Source: DASUPK01 sp963800285 (lineage in GTDB: Bacteria; Actinomycetota; Thermoleophilia; Solirubrobacterales; 70-9). Taken from it: a stretch of DNA of 64,000 nt. The stretch covers positions 186,001 through 250,000 of the forward strand of contig CAWDAL010000013.1 in assembly GCA_963800285.1 (NCBI GenBank), given 5' to 3'. The number at the start of each line of letters is the position of its first letter. The first letter of the stretch is position 1. This document shows, in pieces, positions 34,340 to 43,457 of this stretch. Position numbers and translations under genes: made by a program. The notes below the pieces were generated by a model. The model worked only from the letters and a program-made list of their open reading frames with translations, was not told the origin of the DNA and ran no database searches.

Positions 34340-34996
34340 ATGCCGGCGTCGCTCGAGATGGTCAAGATCGCGCTGCAGGCCTACGGCAACGGTGACTGCG
34401 AGATCGCCCTCGCGCTCGCCGATCCCCTGATCCGCTGGGACGAGCGGGCGTCCCGCCCCGATGGCGACCTGGTCTGGAAGCACGAGGACGTACAGAGGGC
34501 GATGCGCCGCTATCTCGACAGCTGGGAGTCCTACCGCTTCGACGTCGAGGACATCGCCGAGGTCGGACCGGGCAAGGTGGTCGCGATCTGCCGGGAGCGC
34601 GGCAAGCCCAAGGACGGAGCGGCGGTCGACCGCCGCTTCGGCGGGCTCTGGGTCGTGAACCACGGGAAGATCGCCTCCTGGGTCACCTACCTGACGCCCA
34701 AGGAGGCTGTGCGAGCCGCCAAGGAGCTGCTCGGCGGCAGTCTCGACAAGTCTCAGATCAAGCGCAGGACGGGCCCCGCCGCTCCCGCTCGACCTGCTGC
34801 CCCGACTGCAGAATCAGCTCAGTCTGCTGCCCCAGGTGCCGCTAAGCCTGCCGCCCCGTCGGCCGAGTCGGTTCCCGCGGAGACCTCGTCACCCGAGCGC
34901 CCGCGAAAAAGGGCGCTCACCATGAGCGAGGAGCAGAAGCGGGCGGCCCGGGCACGCGCGAAGCTTCGTCGCCGCGCCTCGCAGCAGACCGCTTAG
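34340..34996 (+). CDS. NTF2-like domain protein with Ala/Pro-rich and basic C-terminal tail
   Basis: From the ATG at 34340 (MPASLEMVKIALQAYGNGDC) the first 125 residues form a SnoaL/NTF2-like domain (DPLIRWDERASRPDGDLVWK, FGGLWVVNHGKIASWVTYLT). A disordered Ala/Pro/Ser stretch follows (three PAAP-like units), then a basic end (EEQKRAARARAKLRRRASQQ). The domain resembles ester-cyclase-like enzymes without a clear active site. The tail could bind nucleic acid or the membrane. Its stop overlaps that of sucD by 4 bp. Confidence 0.7.
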   Translation: MPASLEMVKIALQAYGNGDCEIALALADPLIRWDERASRPDGDLVWKHEDVQRAMRRYLDSWESYRFDVEDIAEVGPGKVVAICRERGKPKDGAAVDRRFGGLWVVNHGKIASWVTYLTPKEAVRAAKELLGGSLDKSQIKRRTGPAAPARPAAPTAESAQSAAPGAAKPAAPSAESVPAETSSPERPRKRALTMSEEQKRAARARAKLRRRASQQTA

Positions 34997-35877
34997 CTCG
35001 AGGCCTTCGCGCCGATCGTCTCGGCGGCGAGCTGGGCGGTCTCGGTCGGGCTCTTGCCGACGCGGATGCCCTGAGCCTCGAGAGCCTGCTTCTTCGCCTC
35101 GGCGGTGCCCGAGGAGCCGGAGATGATCGCCCCGGCGTGACCCATCTGCTTGCCCGGAGGCGCGGTGAAGCCGGCGATGTAGGCGACGACCGGCTTGGAG
35201 ACGTTCTCGGCGATGAACTCGGCCGCGCGCTCCTCGGCGTCGCCGCCGATCTCGCCGACCATCACGATCAGCTCGGTCTCGTCGTCCTGCTCGAAGAGCG
35301 TGAGGATGTCGATGAAGTCGGAACCGACGATCGGATCGCCGCCGATTCCGACGATCGAGGAGTTCCCGAGACCCGCCTGCTTGAGCTCGTTGCCGATCTG
35401 GTAAGTCAGCGTCCCCGACTTGGAGACGACGCCGATTGAGCCCTGCTCGAAGAACTGTGCGGGGATGATCCCGACGTTCGCCTTGCCGGGGCTGAGGACG
35501 CCCGGGCAGTTCGGTCCGATCAGACGAACGCCGGCGTCGCGCGCCTTCCAGTAGGTGGCGAGCATGTCGTGGACGGGGATGTGCTCGGTGATCGCGATCA
35601 CCGTCTCGATCCCGGCGTCGATCGCCTCGTTGATCGACGCGGCGGCGAAGCGCGCCGGCACGAAGATCATCGAGGTGTTCGCGCCCTTCTCGTCGACAGC
35701 TTCGGCGATCGTGTCGAAGATCGGAATGCCCTCGACGTCCTGGCCGCCCTTCTTCGGCGTGACGCCGGCGACGACGTCGGTGCCGTAGTCGCGGTTGCGG
35801 AGGCCGTGGAAGCTCCCCTCGCGGCCGGTGAGGCCGGAGATGACGAGCTTGGTCTCGTTGCCGACGATGATGCTCAT
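34993..35877 (-). CDS. sucD: Succinyl-CoA synthetase alpha subunit
   Basis: A 294-residue subunit that forms the phosphohistidine intermediate. CoA-binding motif SGLTGREGSFHGLRNRDYGT at residues 14-33, RLIGPNCPGVLSPG near 118, and the active-site His in MGHAGAIISGSSGTA near 246 are present. Together with SucC it interconverts succinyl-CoA and succinate with formation of ATP or GTP. The ATG overlaps the sucC stop by 4 bp (ATGA), so expression is coupled. Confidence 0.95.
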   Translation of the reverse strand: MSIIVGNETKLVISGLTGREGSFHGLRNRDYGTDVVAGVTPKKGGQDVEGIPIFDTIAEAVDEKGANTSMIFVPARFAAASINEAIDAGIETVIAITEHIPVHDMLATYWKARDAGVRLIGPNCPGVLSPGKANVGIIPAQFFEQGSIGVVSKSGTLTYQIGNELKQAGLGNSSIVGIGGDPIVGSDFIDILTLFEQDDETELIVMVGEIGGDAEERAAEFIAENVSKPVVAYIAGFTAPPGKQMGHAGAIISGSSGTAEAKKQALEAQGIRVGKSPTETAQLAAETIGAKASS

Positions 35878-37037
35878 GACGCCCCCGCCAGCTCGACGAC
35901 CTTCTCGGCGGCACCGAGCATGGTCTTCTCGACATGGAGGTTGGGAAGGTCGGCCTCGGCCAGTAGGCCGAGGCCCTCCTCGGAGTTCGTCCCGTCGAGG
36001 CGGACGACGAACGGCACGCCGATCTCGATCTGCCCCGACGCCTCGATGATGCCCTTGGCGATCTCGTCGCAGCGGGTGATCCCGCCGAAGATGTTGAAGA
36101 GGATTCCCCGGACCTTCTCGTCTGAGGTGATCACGGTGAGCGCGTCGACGATCGCCTCGGCCTTGGAGCCGCCGCCGGCGTCGAGGAAGTTGGCCGGCGC
36201 GCCGCCCGCCTGCGCGACGACGTCGAGCGTCGACATGCAGAGCCCGGCGCCGTTGCCGAGGATGCCGATGTCGCCGTCGAGCTTGACGTAGGTGAGCCCC
36301 TTCTCCTTCGCCATCCGCTCCTGGGGGTCCTCGATGAAGCCCTCCTCGAGGTCCGCGAGATCCTCGTGCCGGTAGAGCGCTGAGTTGTCGATGGTCACCT
36401 TCGAATCGAGCGCGATCACGTCGCCCGACTTGGTGACGACCAGCGGGTTGACCTCGATCAGGGTCGCGTCGCTCTCGTTGAAGGCCGTATGGAGCTTCAC
36501 CAGCGCTTCCGCCGTCTTCTCCCGGTATTCGTCCGGGACGCCCGCGTCGGCGGCGAGCGCCGATGCCTGCGCCTCACCGAAGCCCTCCGAGGGCTCGACG
36601 TGGCGGCGGACCAGCGCGTCGGGATCCTTCTCGGCGATCTCCTCGACGTTCATGCCGCCCATCGTCGAGAGCATGACCAGCAGCTTCTTGGCTGAGCGGT
36701 CGAGGATGATCGACGCGTAGTACTCGGCCTCGATCTCCGAGGCGCCCTCGACCCAGACCTGGTGGACGGTGAATGGGCCCTCGCCACGCGGCCCGCGGAT
36801 GTCCATCCCGAGGATCGCGTTCGCGTGCTCCTCGGCCTCGGCCCTGTCCTTGGCGACCTTGATGCCGCCCGCCTTGCCCCGCCCGCCGATCTGCACCTGA
36901 GCCTTGATCACGCACGGATAGCCGATCTCCTCGGCCGCGCCGACGGCGGCCTCGACGGTGTCGGCGACCCGCCCTTCGGGCACCGGAACGCCGTGGCCGG
37001 CGAAGAGCTGCTTTCCCTGATACTCGAGCAGATCCAA
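35874..37037 (-). CDS. sucC: Succinyl-CoA synthetase beta subunit
   Basis: A 387-residue ATP-grasp subunit. N-terminus LLEYQGKQLFAGHGVPVPEG, CVIKAQVQIGGRGKAGGIKV, LIEVNPLVVT, GNGAGLCMSTLDVV, and FNIFGGITRCDEIAKGI all match SucC. The start is a TTG at 37037 (M-DLLEYQGKQ); a GTG at 37055 is the alternative. Neither has a good Shine-Dalgarno. It forms an operon with sucD. With the carboxylase and mutase genes in this window it could complete a propionyl-CoA to succinate path besides its TCA role. Confidence 0.95.
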   Translation of the reverse strand: MDLLEYQGKQLFAGHGVPVPEGRVADTVEAAVGAAEEIGYPCVIKAQVQIGGRGKAGGIKVAKDRAEAEEHANAILGMDIRGPRGEGPFTVHQVWVEGASEIEAEYYASIILDRSAKKLLVMLSTMGGMNVEEIAEKDPDALVRRHVEPSEGFGEAQASALAADAGVPDEYREKTAEALVKLHTAFNESDATLIEVNPLVVTKSGDVIALDSKVTIDNSALYRHEDLADLEEGFIEDPQERMAKEKGLTYVKLDGDIGILGNGAGLCMSTLDVVAQAGGAPANFLDAGGGSKAEAIVDALTVITSDEKVRGILFNIFGGITRCDEIAKGIIEASGQIEIGVPFVVRLDGTNSEEGLGLLAEADLPNLHVEKTMLGAAEKVVELAGAS

Positions 37038-37127
37038 GGCCGCGAGAGGGTACACAACGGCCGATCGGGCGCGCTGAGGGGGTGAGCAGCGGCCGAAAGC
37101 ACCAAATTGCAATACTCCCGCGGCTCT

Positions 37128-37811
37128 ATGGCCCTTCCGAAGCTGAAAGACATCAAGTGGGTGACGACGGATTGCTACGGCACCCTGATCGATTGGGAGA
37201 AGGGGATCATGGACGCCTTCAAGCGGGAGGCCGACCGTGATGGCCTCACGATCGATGGCCAGGCCTTCCTGCAGAGCTTCTTCGAGAAGCAGGCTCAGAT
37301 CATGTCCGGCTCCTACGAGCTCTACGCGGAGGTCCTGCGCAGGGCTGCCGTGCAGGCGGCCGAGGAGATCGACTGGACGATCGAGCCGTCGCGTGCCCAG
37401 TTCCTCCCGGACAGCGTGGGGTCGTGGCCCCCTTTTCGGGAGGCCAACGCCGCGATGGACCGGCTCAAGGAGCGGTACGAGATCGGGATCATCTCCAACG
37501 TCGACGACAAGCTGCTCGGCATCTCGCGCCGTCACCTGCGCACCGAGCTCGACCTGGTCGTGACGGCGCAGCAGGTCCGCAGCTACAAGCCCGACAACAC
37601 CCACCTGCGTGAGTGCGCCCGCCGGATCGGCGGCAAGAAGGGGTGGGTCCACATCGCCTCGGGCTACGAGACCGACGTCGGCCCGGCGCTCAAGCTGAAC
37701 GTGCCGACCATCTGGGTGAACCGCCACGGGGAGAAGCTCGACGGCCGCAAGGCCCCCGACGCCACGGTCAAGAACATCCGCGACGCCGCGGCGAAGCTCG
37801 GCGCGAAGTAG
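37128..37811 (+). CDS. HAD type II (haloacid dehalogenase-like) hydrolase
   Basis: A 227-residue HAD protein of the L-2-haloacid dehalogenase type. The nucleophile motif is TTDCYGTLIDWE (residues 13-24), motif II is IGIISNVDD, and motif III/IV lie in SYKPDNTHLREC and HIASGYETDVGPA. The wording ASGYETDV instead of GDxxxND is a feature of the HAD-II subgroup. The true substrate is uncertain. The ATG at 37128 (MALPKLKDIKW) was chosen over the one at 37107. Its stop abuts that of the convergent carboxylase gene. Confidence 0.78.
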   Translation: MALPKLKDIKWVTTDCYGTLIDWEKGIMDAFKREADRDGLTIDGQAFLQSFFEKQAQIMSGSYELYAEVLRRAAVQAAEEIDWTIEPSRAQFLPDSVGSWPPFREANAAMDRLKERYEIGIISNVDDKLLGISRRHLRTELDLVVTAQQVRSYKPDNTHLRECARRIGGKKGWVHIASGYETDVGPALKLNVPTIWVNRHGEKLDGRKAPDATVKNIRDAAAKLGAK

Positions 37812-39581
37812 CTACTCGATCTTCGCGAGGAGATCGCCCGAATTGACCGCGGCGCCCTCCTTGGCGGCGAGCTGGGTGATCTTGCCCGACTTGTGGGCGG
37901 TGATCTCGTTCTCCATCTTCATCGCCTCGATCACGCAGACGAGATCGCCCTGGGAGACCTCGTCGCCCTCGGAGACCGGGACCTTGAAGACGTTGCCCTG
38001 GAGGGGCGAGACGAGGTCGTCGCCCGACGCGGCGCTGCCGCCGCCGCCGGAGCGCTCGCGCTTCGGGGGGCGCTTCAGGGCAGCTCCGCCGCCCCCTCCG
38101 GTTGCAGCCCCGACCGCGTCCCCGATCACCTTGACGTCGAAGAGCTTGCCGGCGACCTCGACCTTGTAGTCGCGGGTGAGGAGCTCGCCGTCGTCCTCGG
38201 CGTGCAGGGTCTTCTCGGCGGTCTCCTCGGCGGCGAGCTGCTTGAGCCAGTCGCGATCGCCGACCAGATCCCGGCAGGTCTCGCCCTCGGCCCACTGCTC
38301 GGTGGCGAGCAGGGCCTTGTGGAAGGGGATCAGGGTCGTCACCCCGCCGACCTCGTACTCCTCGAGGGCGCGGATCATCCGCCTGGTCGCGTGCTCGCGA
38401 TCGATGTCCCAGACGATCAGCTTCGCGACCATCGGGTCGTACATCGGGGTGATCTCGGAGCCGGCCTCGACGCCGGAGTCGACGCGAACCCCCGGCCCGG
38501 CGGGCTCGCGATAGCTGGTGATTCGGCCCGGAGCCGGGGCGAAATTCTTGTGGGCGGCCTCGGCGTTGATCCGGCACTCGATCGCGTGGCCGCGCAGATC
38601 CACGTCCTCCTGGGAGATCGAGAGCGGCTCCCCGGCGGCGATCAGGATCTGCTCCCGGACGATGTCGATGCCCGTGACCAGCTCGGTCACGCAGTGCTCG
38701 ACCTGCACCCGGGTGTTCATCTCGAGGAAGTAGTACTCGTCGCCGACCTGGAGGCCCTCGACCGTGCCGGCGGAGCGGTAGCCGACCGCCGCGGCGGCCT
38801 CGGTCGCGATCTTGCCGATCCGCTCGCGCATCTCGTCGTCGACCTTGGGCCCGGGGGCCTCCTCGATCAGCTTCTGGTGGCGGCGCTGGATCGAGCAATC
38901 GCGCTCGCCCAGGTGGATGACGTTCCCCTTGGAGTCCGCGAGCACCTGGACCTCGACGTGGCGAGGGTCCTCCATGTAGCGCTCCAGGTAGACGGTCGGG
39001 TCGCTGAAGAACTTCTCGCCCTCGCGGGCGGCGCCCTCGAATGCGTCGGCGAGGTTCTCCTCGTCCACGGCGACGCGGAAGCCCTTGCCACCGCCACCGC
39101 CGGCGGCCTTGCAGGCGATCGGATAGCCGATCTCGCGCGCCTGCTTCTTCGCCGCGTCGACGTCCTTCACCGGAGAGGTGGCGCCGGGGACGATCGGCAC
39201 GCCCGCCTTCTGCATCAGCTCGCGGGAGCGGGTCTTCGACCCCATCGCCTCGATCGCCTTCGGCGGTGGCCCGATCCAGGTGATCTTCGCCTTCTCGCAC
39301 GCGGAGGCGAACTCGGCGTTCTCGGCGAGGAAGCCGTAGCCGGGGTGGATTCCCTCGGCGCCGGCGCTCGATGCGACCTCGAGGATCTTCTCGATGTTCA
39401 GGTAGCTCTCCGCGGGCGTCGGCGGGCCGAGCAGGAACGCCTCGTCGGCCTCGCGGACATGAGGAGCGTCGCGGTCGAGCTCCGAGTACACGGCGATCGA
39501 CCCGATGCCCATCTCCTTGAGGGCGCGGGCGACGCGGATCGCGATCTCGCCGCGGTTTGCGATCAGGACTTTCTCGAACAT
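37812..39581 (-). CDS. Acetyl/propionyl-CoA carboxylase alpha chain (biotin carboxylase plus biotin carrier)
   Basis: A 589-residue biotin enzyme. The biotin carboxylase domain covers residues 1-450: FEKVLIANRGEIAIRV, EGIHPGYGFLAENAEFA, the ATP-grasp loop KAAGGGGGKGFRV, RDCSIQRRHQKLIEEAP, and FLEMNTRVQVEHCVTELVTG. A linker rich in Gly and Ser leads to the biotinyl domain (about 515-589) with the lysine in CVIEAMKMENE. It carboxylates biotin, which then serves a beta chain such as the one at 53980-55548. This fused form is typical of actinobacteria. The ATG at 39581 opens the homology. Confidence 0.93.
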   Translation of the reverse strand: MFEKVLIANRGEIAIRVARALKEMGIGSIAVYSELDRDAPHVREADEAFLLGPPTPAESYLNIEKILEVASSAGAEGIHPGYGFLAENAEFASACEKAKITWIGPPPKAIEAMGSKTRSRELMQKAGVPIVPGATSPVKDVDAAKKQAREIGYPIACKAAGGGGGKGFRVAVDEENLADAFEGAAREGEKFFSDPTVYLERYMEDPRHVEVQVLADSKGNVIHLGERDCSIQRRHQKLIEEAPGPKVDDEMRERIGKIATEAAAAVGYRSAGTVEGLQVGDEYYFLEMNTRVQVEHCVTELVTGIDIVREQILIAAGEPLSISQEDVDLRGHAIECRINAEAAHKNFAPAPGRITSYREPAGPGVRVDSGVEAGSEITPMYDPMVAKLIVWDIDREHATRRMIRALEEYEVGGVTTLIPFHKALLATEQWAEGETCRDLVGDRDWLKQLAAEETAEKTLHAEDDGELLTRDYKVEVAGKLFDVKVIGDAVGAATGGGGGAALKRPPKRERSGGGGSAASGDDLVSPLQGNVFKVPVSEGDEVSQGDLVCVIEAMKMENEITAHKSGKITQLAAKEGAAVNSGDLLAKIE

Positions 39582-39707
39582 CGGCGGGGGAGTATTGCGG
39601 CTGAGCGCCCGCGACGACGCGGCGGCCGGGACCCGGCCGGCAGGCGGGCGCCAGATCTGCGGCGAGTTACTGATGTACGGGCCCGCGAAAGCAGAGAGGG
39701 TTCGCTG

Positions 39708-41753
39708 GTGCGTCCGTCGCTGAAGGCCCTCACGGTGCTCGTCGCCCTTTTCGTGGCGTCGATTCCGGCGTTCACCGGAACCGCCGCTGCCGACGCGCCC
39801 GCGCCGCCGGCGATCACCGAGCCCGCCACGGATGGACAGCTCGTGCATCCCGGCGACGTCCACATGGAGGCCACCGGGCTGCCGGGGCAGGAGGAGGGGG
39901 GGCCGGCTCCCTGCACGGACTGGGAGATCCGGACAGCCGATTCCTCGCAGGCTTGGCAGGCGCTGTGCGCAAAAGGCACCCTGGCGGTGCACATCCATCT
40001 CGGTGACGGCGCCTTCGTCAACGCCTACACCGGGCACACGCAGCTTGATTTCGGCTCCCACTACGAGCTCTGGGCGCGCTTCCACGACGGCGAGGGCGGG
40101 GTCAGTGCTTGGTCCACTCGGTCGTTCGGCACCTACCCGGCCTCGTCTCCGGGGGGAGGCATCGCCTGGACCCCGCTGGAGCCCGGCTATGTCGTCGATG
40201 AGGTCGCGGGCGGCCTGCAGCTTCCGCTCGACATCGCCTTCGTCCCCAACCCGGGCAGCGCGGCCCACGCCCCGCTCGCCTACCTGACCGAGCTCTACGG
40301 GACCATCAAGGTGCTCAGGCGGGACGGCACGCTGAGCGACTACGCGACGGGCCTGCTCAACTACAACCCGACCGGCTACTTCCCGGGATCGGGCGCGGGG
40401 GGCCTGACCGGCATCACGGTCGATCCGGACAGTGGGGACGTCTTCGCGAGCATGCTGTACGACTCCGATCCCGGTCCGGCCGTTGGGCCGCACTATCCGA
40501 GGGTGGTCCGCTTCCACAGCACCGACGGGGGGCTGACGGCCGCGAGCCAGACCACGGTCCTCGCCATGCCCGGCGAGCTGCAGGAGGCCTCGCACCAGGT
40601 CTCCAACCTCAGCATCGGTCCCGACGACGGGAAGCTCTACGTGCACATGGGCGATGGTTTCGATCCCACGACGTCGCAGGACCTCGACTCGTTCCGCGGC
40701 AAGATCCTGCGCCTCAACCTCGACGGCACGCCCGTGGGTGGGGACCCGCCGGACGCGAATCCCTTCTATGACGCGTCCGACGGGATCACCGCCCGCGACT
40801 ACGTCTGGGCCTACGGATTCCGAAACCCGTTCGGAGGGGCCTGGCGGGCTTCGACCGGTGCCCACTACGAGGTGGAGAACGGGCCGTCGGTCGACCGCAT
40901 CGCGCGGGTCGATCGCGGCTTCAACTACGGCTACGACGGAACCGACGCCAGCATGCTGACCGGTGCCCTCTACAACTGGTCGCGGGCTCACGCCCCTGTC
41001 AACGTCGCCTTCGTGCAGCCCGAGGCGTTCGGCGGGAGCGGGTTCCCCGCGTCGCAGTGGGACCACGCTTTCGTCACCGAATCTGGCCCAACGTGGGTCA
41101 GCGGGCCGCAGGTCCTCGGCAAGCGGATCGTCGAGTTCGATCCCGATCCGGAGACGGGCGAGATCGGCGGCCATCCGCACACACTGGTCGAGTACACCGG
41201 AACGGGGAAGGCGACGGCGGCCGGGCTGGCTGCCGGCCCGGACGGGCTCTACTTCACCGAGCTCTACCGGGACCAGGGAGCGACCAGGGCAATCGACCCA
41301 GGGGCGAGGCTGCTCAAGGTGCGACACGGCCCGCCGGTGCCGCCGGCGCTCGCACGGACCGCCCCGGCCTCGCCCGCGGACGATGACACCCCGAACGTGG
41401 TCGGGACCGCGCAGTTCTCATCGACGGTGAACCTCTACTCGGATTCGGCCTGCCACACGCTGATCGGAAGCGGCACCTCCGACGAGTTCGCCTTCCCGGG
41501 CATCCAGGTGCAGGTCCTCGACAACACGGCCACCGAGATCTATGCCAATGACGCTGTCGCCGGCATCAACTCGACCTGCACGCCGACGCCGCTCACCTAT
41601 CTCCAGGAGACCCCGGCCGGGGTCCATGGGAAGGGCTTCAACCTGAAGGCGGCCAAGCGCCGCTGCAGGCGGAAGTTCCACGGCAAGGCGCGCCGCAAGG
41701 CGCGCCACCGGTGCCTCAAGCGCGCGGTCAGCAAGTCGCGGAAGCTGGGCTAG
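39708..41753 (+). CDS. Secreted glucose/sorbosone dehydrogenase-like propeller with polycationic tail
   Basis: A 681-residue exported protein from the GTG at 39708 (signal peptide LKALTVLVALFVASIPAF; GAGAGGG upstream). After about 120 residues of fibronectin-like sequence comes a PQQ-dependent sugar-dehydrogenase-type propeller: LPLDIAFVPNPGS, TGLLNYNPTGYFPGSGAGGL, DYVWAYGFRNPFGGAW, and VDRIARVDRGFNYGYDGTD. In related enzymes these segments bind PQQ and Ca2+, but the catalytic His is not certain here. The last 35 residues are strongly basic with two Cys (AKRRCRRKFHG ... RHRCLKRAV), matching tails on two other exported proteins in the window. Confidence 0.8.
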   Translation: MRPSLKALTVLVALFVASIPAFTGTAAADAPAPPAITEPATDGQLVHPGDVHMEATGLPGQEEGGPAPCTDWEIRTADSSQAWQALCAKGTLAVHIHLGDGAFVNAYTGHTQLDFGSHYELWARFHDGEGGVSAWSTRSFGTYPASSPGGGIAWTPLEPGYVVDEVAGGLQLPLDIAFVPNPGSAAHAPLAYLTELYGTIKVLRRDGTLSDYATGLLNYNPTGYFPGSGAGGLTGITVDPDSGDVFASMLYDSDPGPAVGPHYPRVVRFHSTDGGLTAASQTTVLAMPGELQEASHQVSNLSIGPDDGKLYVHMGDGFDPTTSQDLDSFRGKILRLNLDGTPVGGDPPDANPFYDASDGITARDYVWAYGFRNPFGGAWRASTGAHYEVENGPSVDRIARVDRGFNYGYDGTDASMLTGALYNWSRAHAPVNVAFVQPEAFGGSGFPASQWDHAFVTESGPTWVSGPQVLGKRIVEFDPDPETGEIGGHPHTLVEYTGTGKATAAGLAAGPDGLYFTELYRDQGATRAIDPGARLLKVRHGPPVPPALARTAPASPADDDTPNVVGTAQFSSTVNLYSDSACHTLIGSGTSDEFAFPGIQVQVLDNTATEIYANDAVAGINSTCTPTPLTYLQETPAGVHGKGFNLKAAKRRCRRKFHGKARRKARHRCLKRAVSKSRKLG

Positions 41754-42760
41754 TCCCTGGCTCCGGCGTGGGCCGGGGCGCTGCGGGCGCGGGCCCGTGT
41801 CGCCAGCTCGGCCTCCATCGCCTGGTGGCGCTCGATCTCGTCGCCGTGTGAGGCCACCCGCCTCATCCACTCCTGCTCGGCGGGGTCGTGCTCAACCTCC
41901 TTGCGCAGGGCGATCTGGACGGCGAAGAGCGCGGCGATCGCCAGGCTCGCGCCGCCGACGACCCAGGGAACGAGGTCCGTGTTCGCCTTGTTCATGATCG
42001 TGATCCCGGCCCCGATCAGGACGACGCCGAGCGCGTAGCGCAGCGCCCCCTGCGGCCACTTCACGGAGAGGTTGGATCCCAGGATCACTCCCGGCACGGA
42101 GCCGACCATGATGTTGGCGGCCAGCCCGAAGTCGACGTTGCCGCCGATGATGTGGGCGACCGACGCGGCCCAGAGCAGGATCGCCGCGTGCACGACGTCG
42201 GTGCCGACGACCCGCTTCGGGGTCAGGCGGTAGACGGCGATCAGCATGATCCCGATCAGCGTGCCGCTGCCGGCCGAGCTCAGGCCGATCACGAACCCGG
42301 TGGTCGCGCCGATGGCGACCGCGGCGACCTTGTGGCGGGTGTGCATCTCGAAGCTGTCGCGCTCCTCGATCTTCTTGGCGAGGAAGAGGCTGCGGAGCAG
42401 AGTCGCGGCGCCCACCACCAGCAGACACCCGGCGAGGATCGCGAAGATGGTCTCGTCGAGGTTTTCGCCGAGCTGGCGCTTCAGGTAGTCGAGGAACCAG
42501 ACTCCGAGCAGGGCGGAGGGGACGCTGCCGATCGCCATCCAGTAGACGAGCGGCAGGTACACCGTCTTCAGCTTCAGGTGCCGCCACGTCCCTGCGCTCT
42601 TGGTCACCGCCGCGTAGAAGATGTCGGTGCCGATCGCGGTCGTCGGCTTGATCCCGAAGATCAGGACGAGCAGGGGCGTCATCAGGGAACCACCGCCCAT
42701 CCCGGTCATTCCGACCAGGAAGCCCACGCCGAGACCGAAGAAGATGATTGCCGGATCCAT
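41750..42760 (-). CDS. TauE/SafE family sulfite/sulfonate permease
   Basis: A 336-residue membrane protein with eight to nine spans. The duplicated TauE/SafE motifs are visible: GVGFLVGMTGMGGGSLMTPL at residues 9-28 and TTGFVIGLSSAGSGTLIGIM near 152. The family moves sulfite, sulfonates or other anions. The place between the cysteine-free Rrf2 regulator and the assimilatory sulfate operon suggests a sulfur substrate (inference). The last 60 residues are a charged cytosolic tail. The 227-nt leader is long and structured. No clear ribosome-binding site precedes the ATG. Confidence 0.85.
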   Translation of the reverse strand: MDPAIIFFGLGVGFLVGMTGMGGGSLMTPLLVLIFGIKPTTAIGTDIFYAAVTKSAGTWRHLKLKTVYLPLVYWMAIGSVPSALLGVWFLDYLKRQLGENLDETIFAILAGCLLVVGAATLLRSLFLAKKIEERDSFEMHTRHKVAAVAIGATTGFVIGLSSAGSGTLIGIMLIAVYRLTPKRVVGTDVVHAAILLWAASVAHIIGGNVDFGLAANIMVGSVPGVILGSNLSVKWPQGALRYALGVVLIGAGITIMNKANTDLVPWVVGGASLAIAALFAVQIALRKEVEHDPAEQEWMRRVASHGDEIERHQAMEAELATRARARSAPAHAGARD

Positions 42761-42857
42761 TGTCAGTCTGAGGAGGCGGCGCTTGGACGAGGCCGCTTTC
42801 CCACCTTGTTCCCTTTCTTGACCGAAAGAGTCCTAAACGAGGGCGGCACCATAGCGG

Positions 42858-42919
42858 AACCCCGCGTTTCCCCCTAATAGCTGGGGTTTCTAGTGACGAA
42901 TGGCGCAATCGGCTGCGCC
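42858..42919 (-). promoter_or_regulatory. Structured leader region of the TauE/SafE gene
   Basis: In the minus-strand transcript CCCC (42883-42886) can pair either with GGGGG at 42870-42874 or with the GGGGTT at 42858-42863, so two hairpins exclude each other. A second stem, GGCGCA with TGCGCC, lies at 42902-42919. Mutually exclusive stems in a 227-nt leader suggest a cis-acting RNA, but no known riboswitch core was recognised. Confidence 0.35.
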
Positions 42920-42970
42920 CTTCATGCGAGGTCGGCGTAAGCGCGACCCCCTATATGCCTATATGCAAGG

Positions 42971-42989
42971 AGCGGCCTGGGGGGCCGCT
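42971..42989 (-). terminator. Hairpin at the end of the Rrf2 gene
   Basis: AGCGGCC and GGCCGCT form a 7-bp stem with a 5-nt G/C loop that overlaps the Rrf2 stop codon. On the far side lies a tandem CTATATGC repeat (42951-42966), which could be a promoter or operator for the next gene. Confidence 0.4.
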
Positions 42990-43443
42990 AGCGGGTGATC
43001 CGGGCGCCCTCGTCCCGGGTGAGCTCCAGGACGTCGGCCGGGATCTTTCCGTCGCGGAGGTCCGCGATCGTCACGTGCTCCAGGACCCGGCGCAGGGAGG
43101 CGCGGACCGCGATCCAGACCTCGCTGAGCTGCTCGGCGTTGCCCGGATAGCTGGTCTGCTCGGGTGCCTGGTCCTGGATGTTGGCAAGCGGTCCCTCGAC
43201 CGCGCGGATCACGTTCGCAAGCGTGATCTGCTCCGGCGGCTTGGCGAGCCAGTAGCCGCCGCGGGCGCCGCGGCGCGCCCGCACCAGGCGAGCGTGCTTG
43301 AGCTCCAGCAGGATGTGCTCGAGGAACTGCAGCGGAATGTCCTGCGCCTCGGCGAGCTTCTCGCCCTTCACGGGCTCATCGCCGGCGGCGGCCATCTCGA
43401 CCGCGGCTCTGACTGCGTAGTCGGCTTTGGCGGAGATCCTCAT
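42988..43443 (-). CDS. Rrf2-family regulator without Fe-S cysteines (CymR-like)
   Basis: A 151-residue Rrf2 protein: MRISAKADYAVRAAVEMAAA, recognition helix region PLQFLEHILLELKHARLVRA, and the wing RGARGGYWLAKPPEQITLAN. It has no cysteine at all, so it cannot hold the Fe-S cluster of IscR/NsrR and resembles CymR, which represses cysteine and sulfur genes via interaction with cysteine synthase. Neighbours are the TauE/SafE permease and, 0.9 kb away, the sulfate-assimilation operon. Control of these genes is inferred from that context. It is divergent from the PHP gene by 14 bp. Confidence 0.85.
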   Translation of the reverse strand: MRISAKADYAVRAAVEMAAAGDEPVKGEKLAEAQDIPLQFLEHILLELKHARLVRARRGARGGYWLAKPPEQITLANVIRAVEGPLANIQDQAPEQTSYPGNAEQLSEVWIAVRASLRRVLEHVTIADLRDGKIPADVLELTRDEGARITR

Positions 43444-43457
43444 ATGCTCAACCGCCG

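Noticed and set aside
37893..39707. Long plus-strand open frame joined to the sugar-dehydrogenase gene
   Set aside because: It is antisense to the biotin carboxylase gene and has shadow composition; the signal peptide and ribosome-binding site at 39708 mark the true start.
42790..42860. Cobalamin riboswitch-like GGGAA...GGTG wording in the TauE/SafE leader
   Set aside because: The short similarity is not backed by the rest of the B12-box structure, so only a general structured leader is reported.
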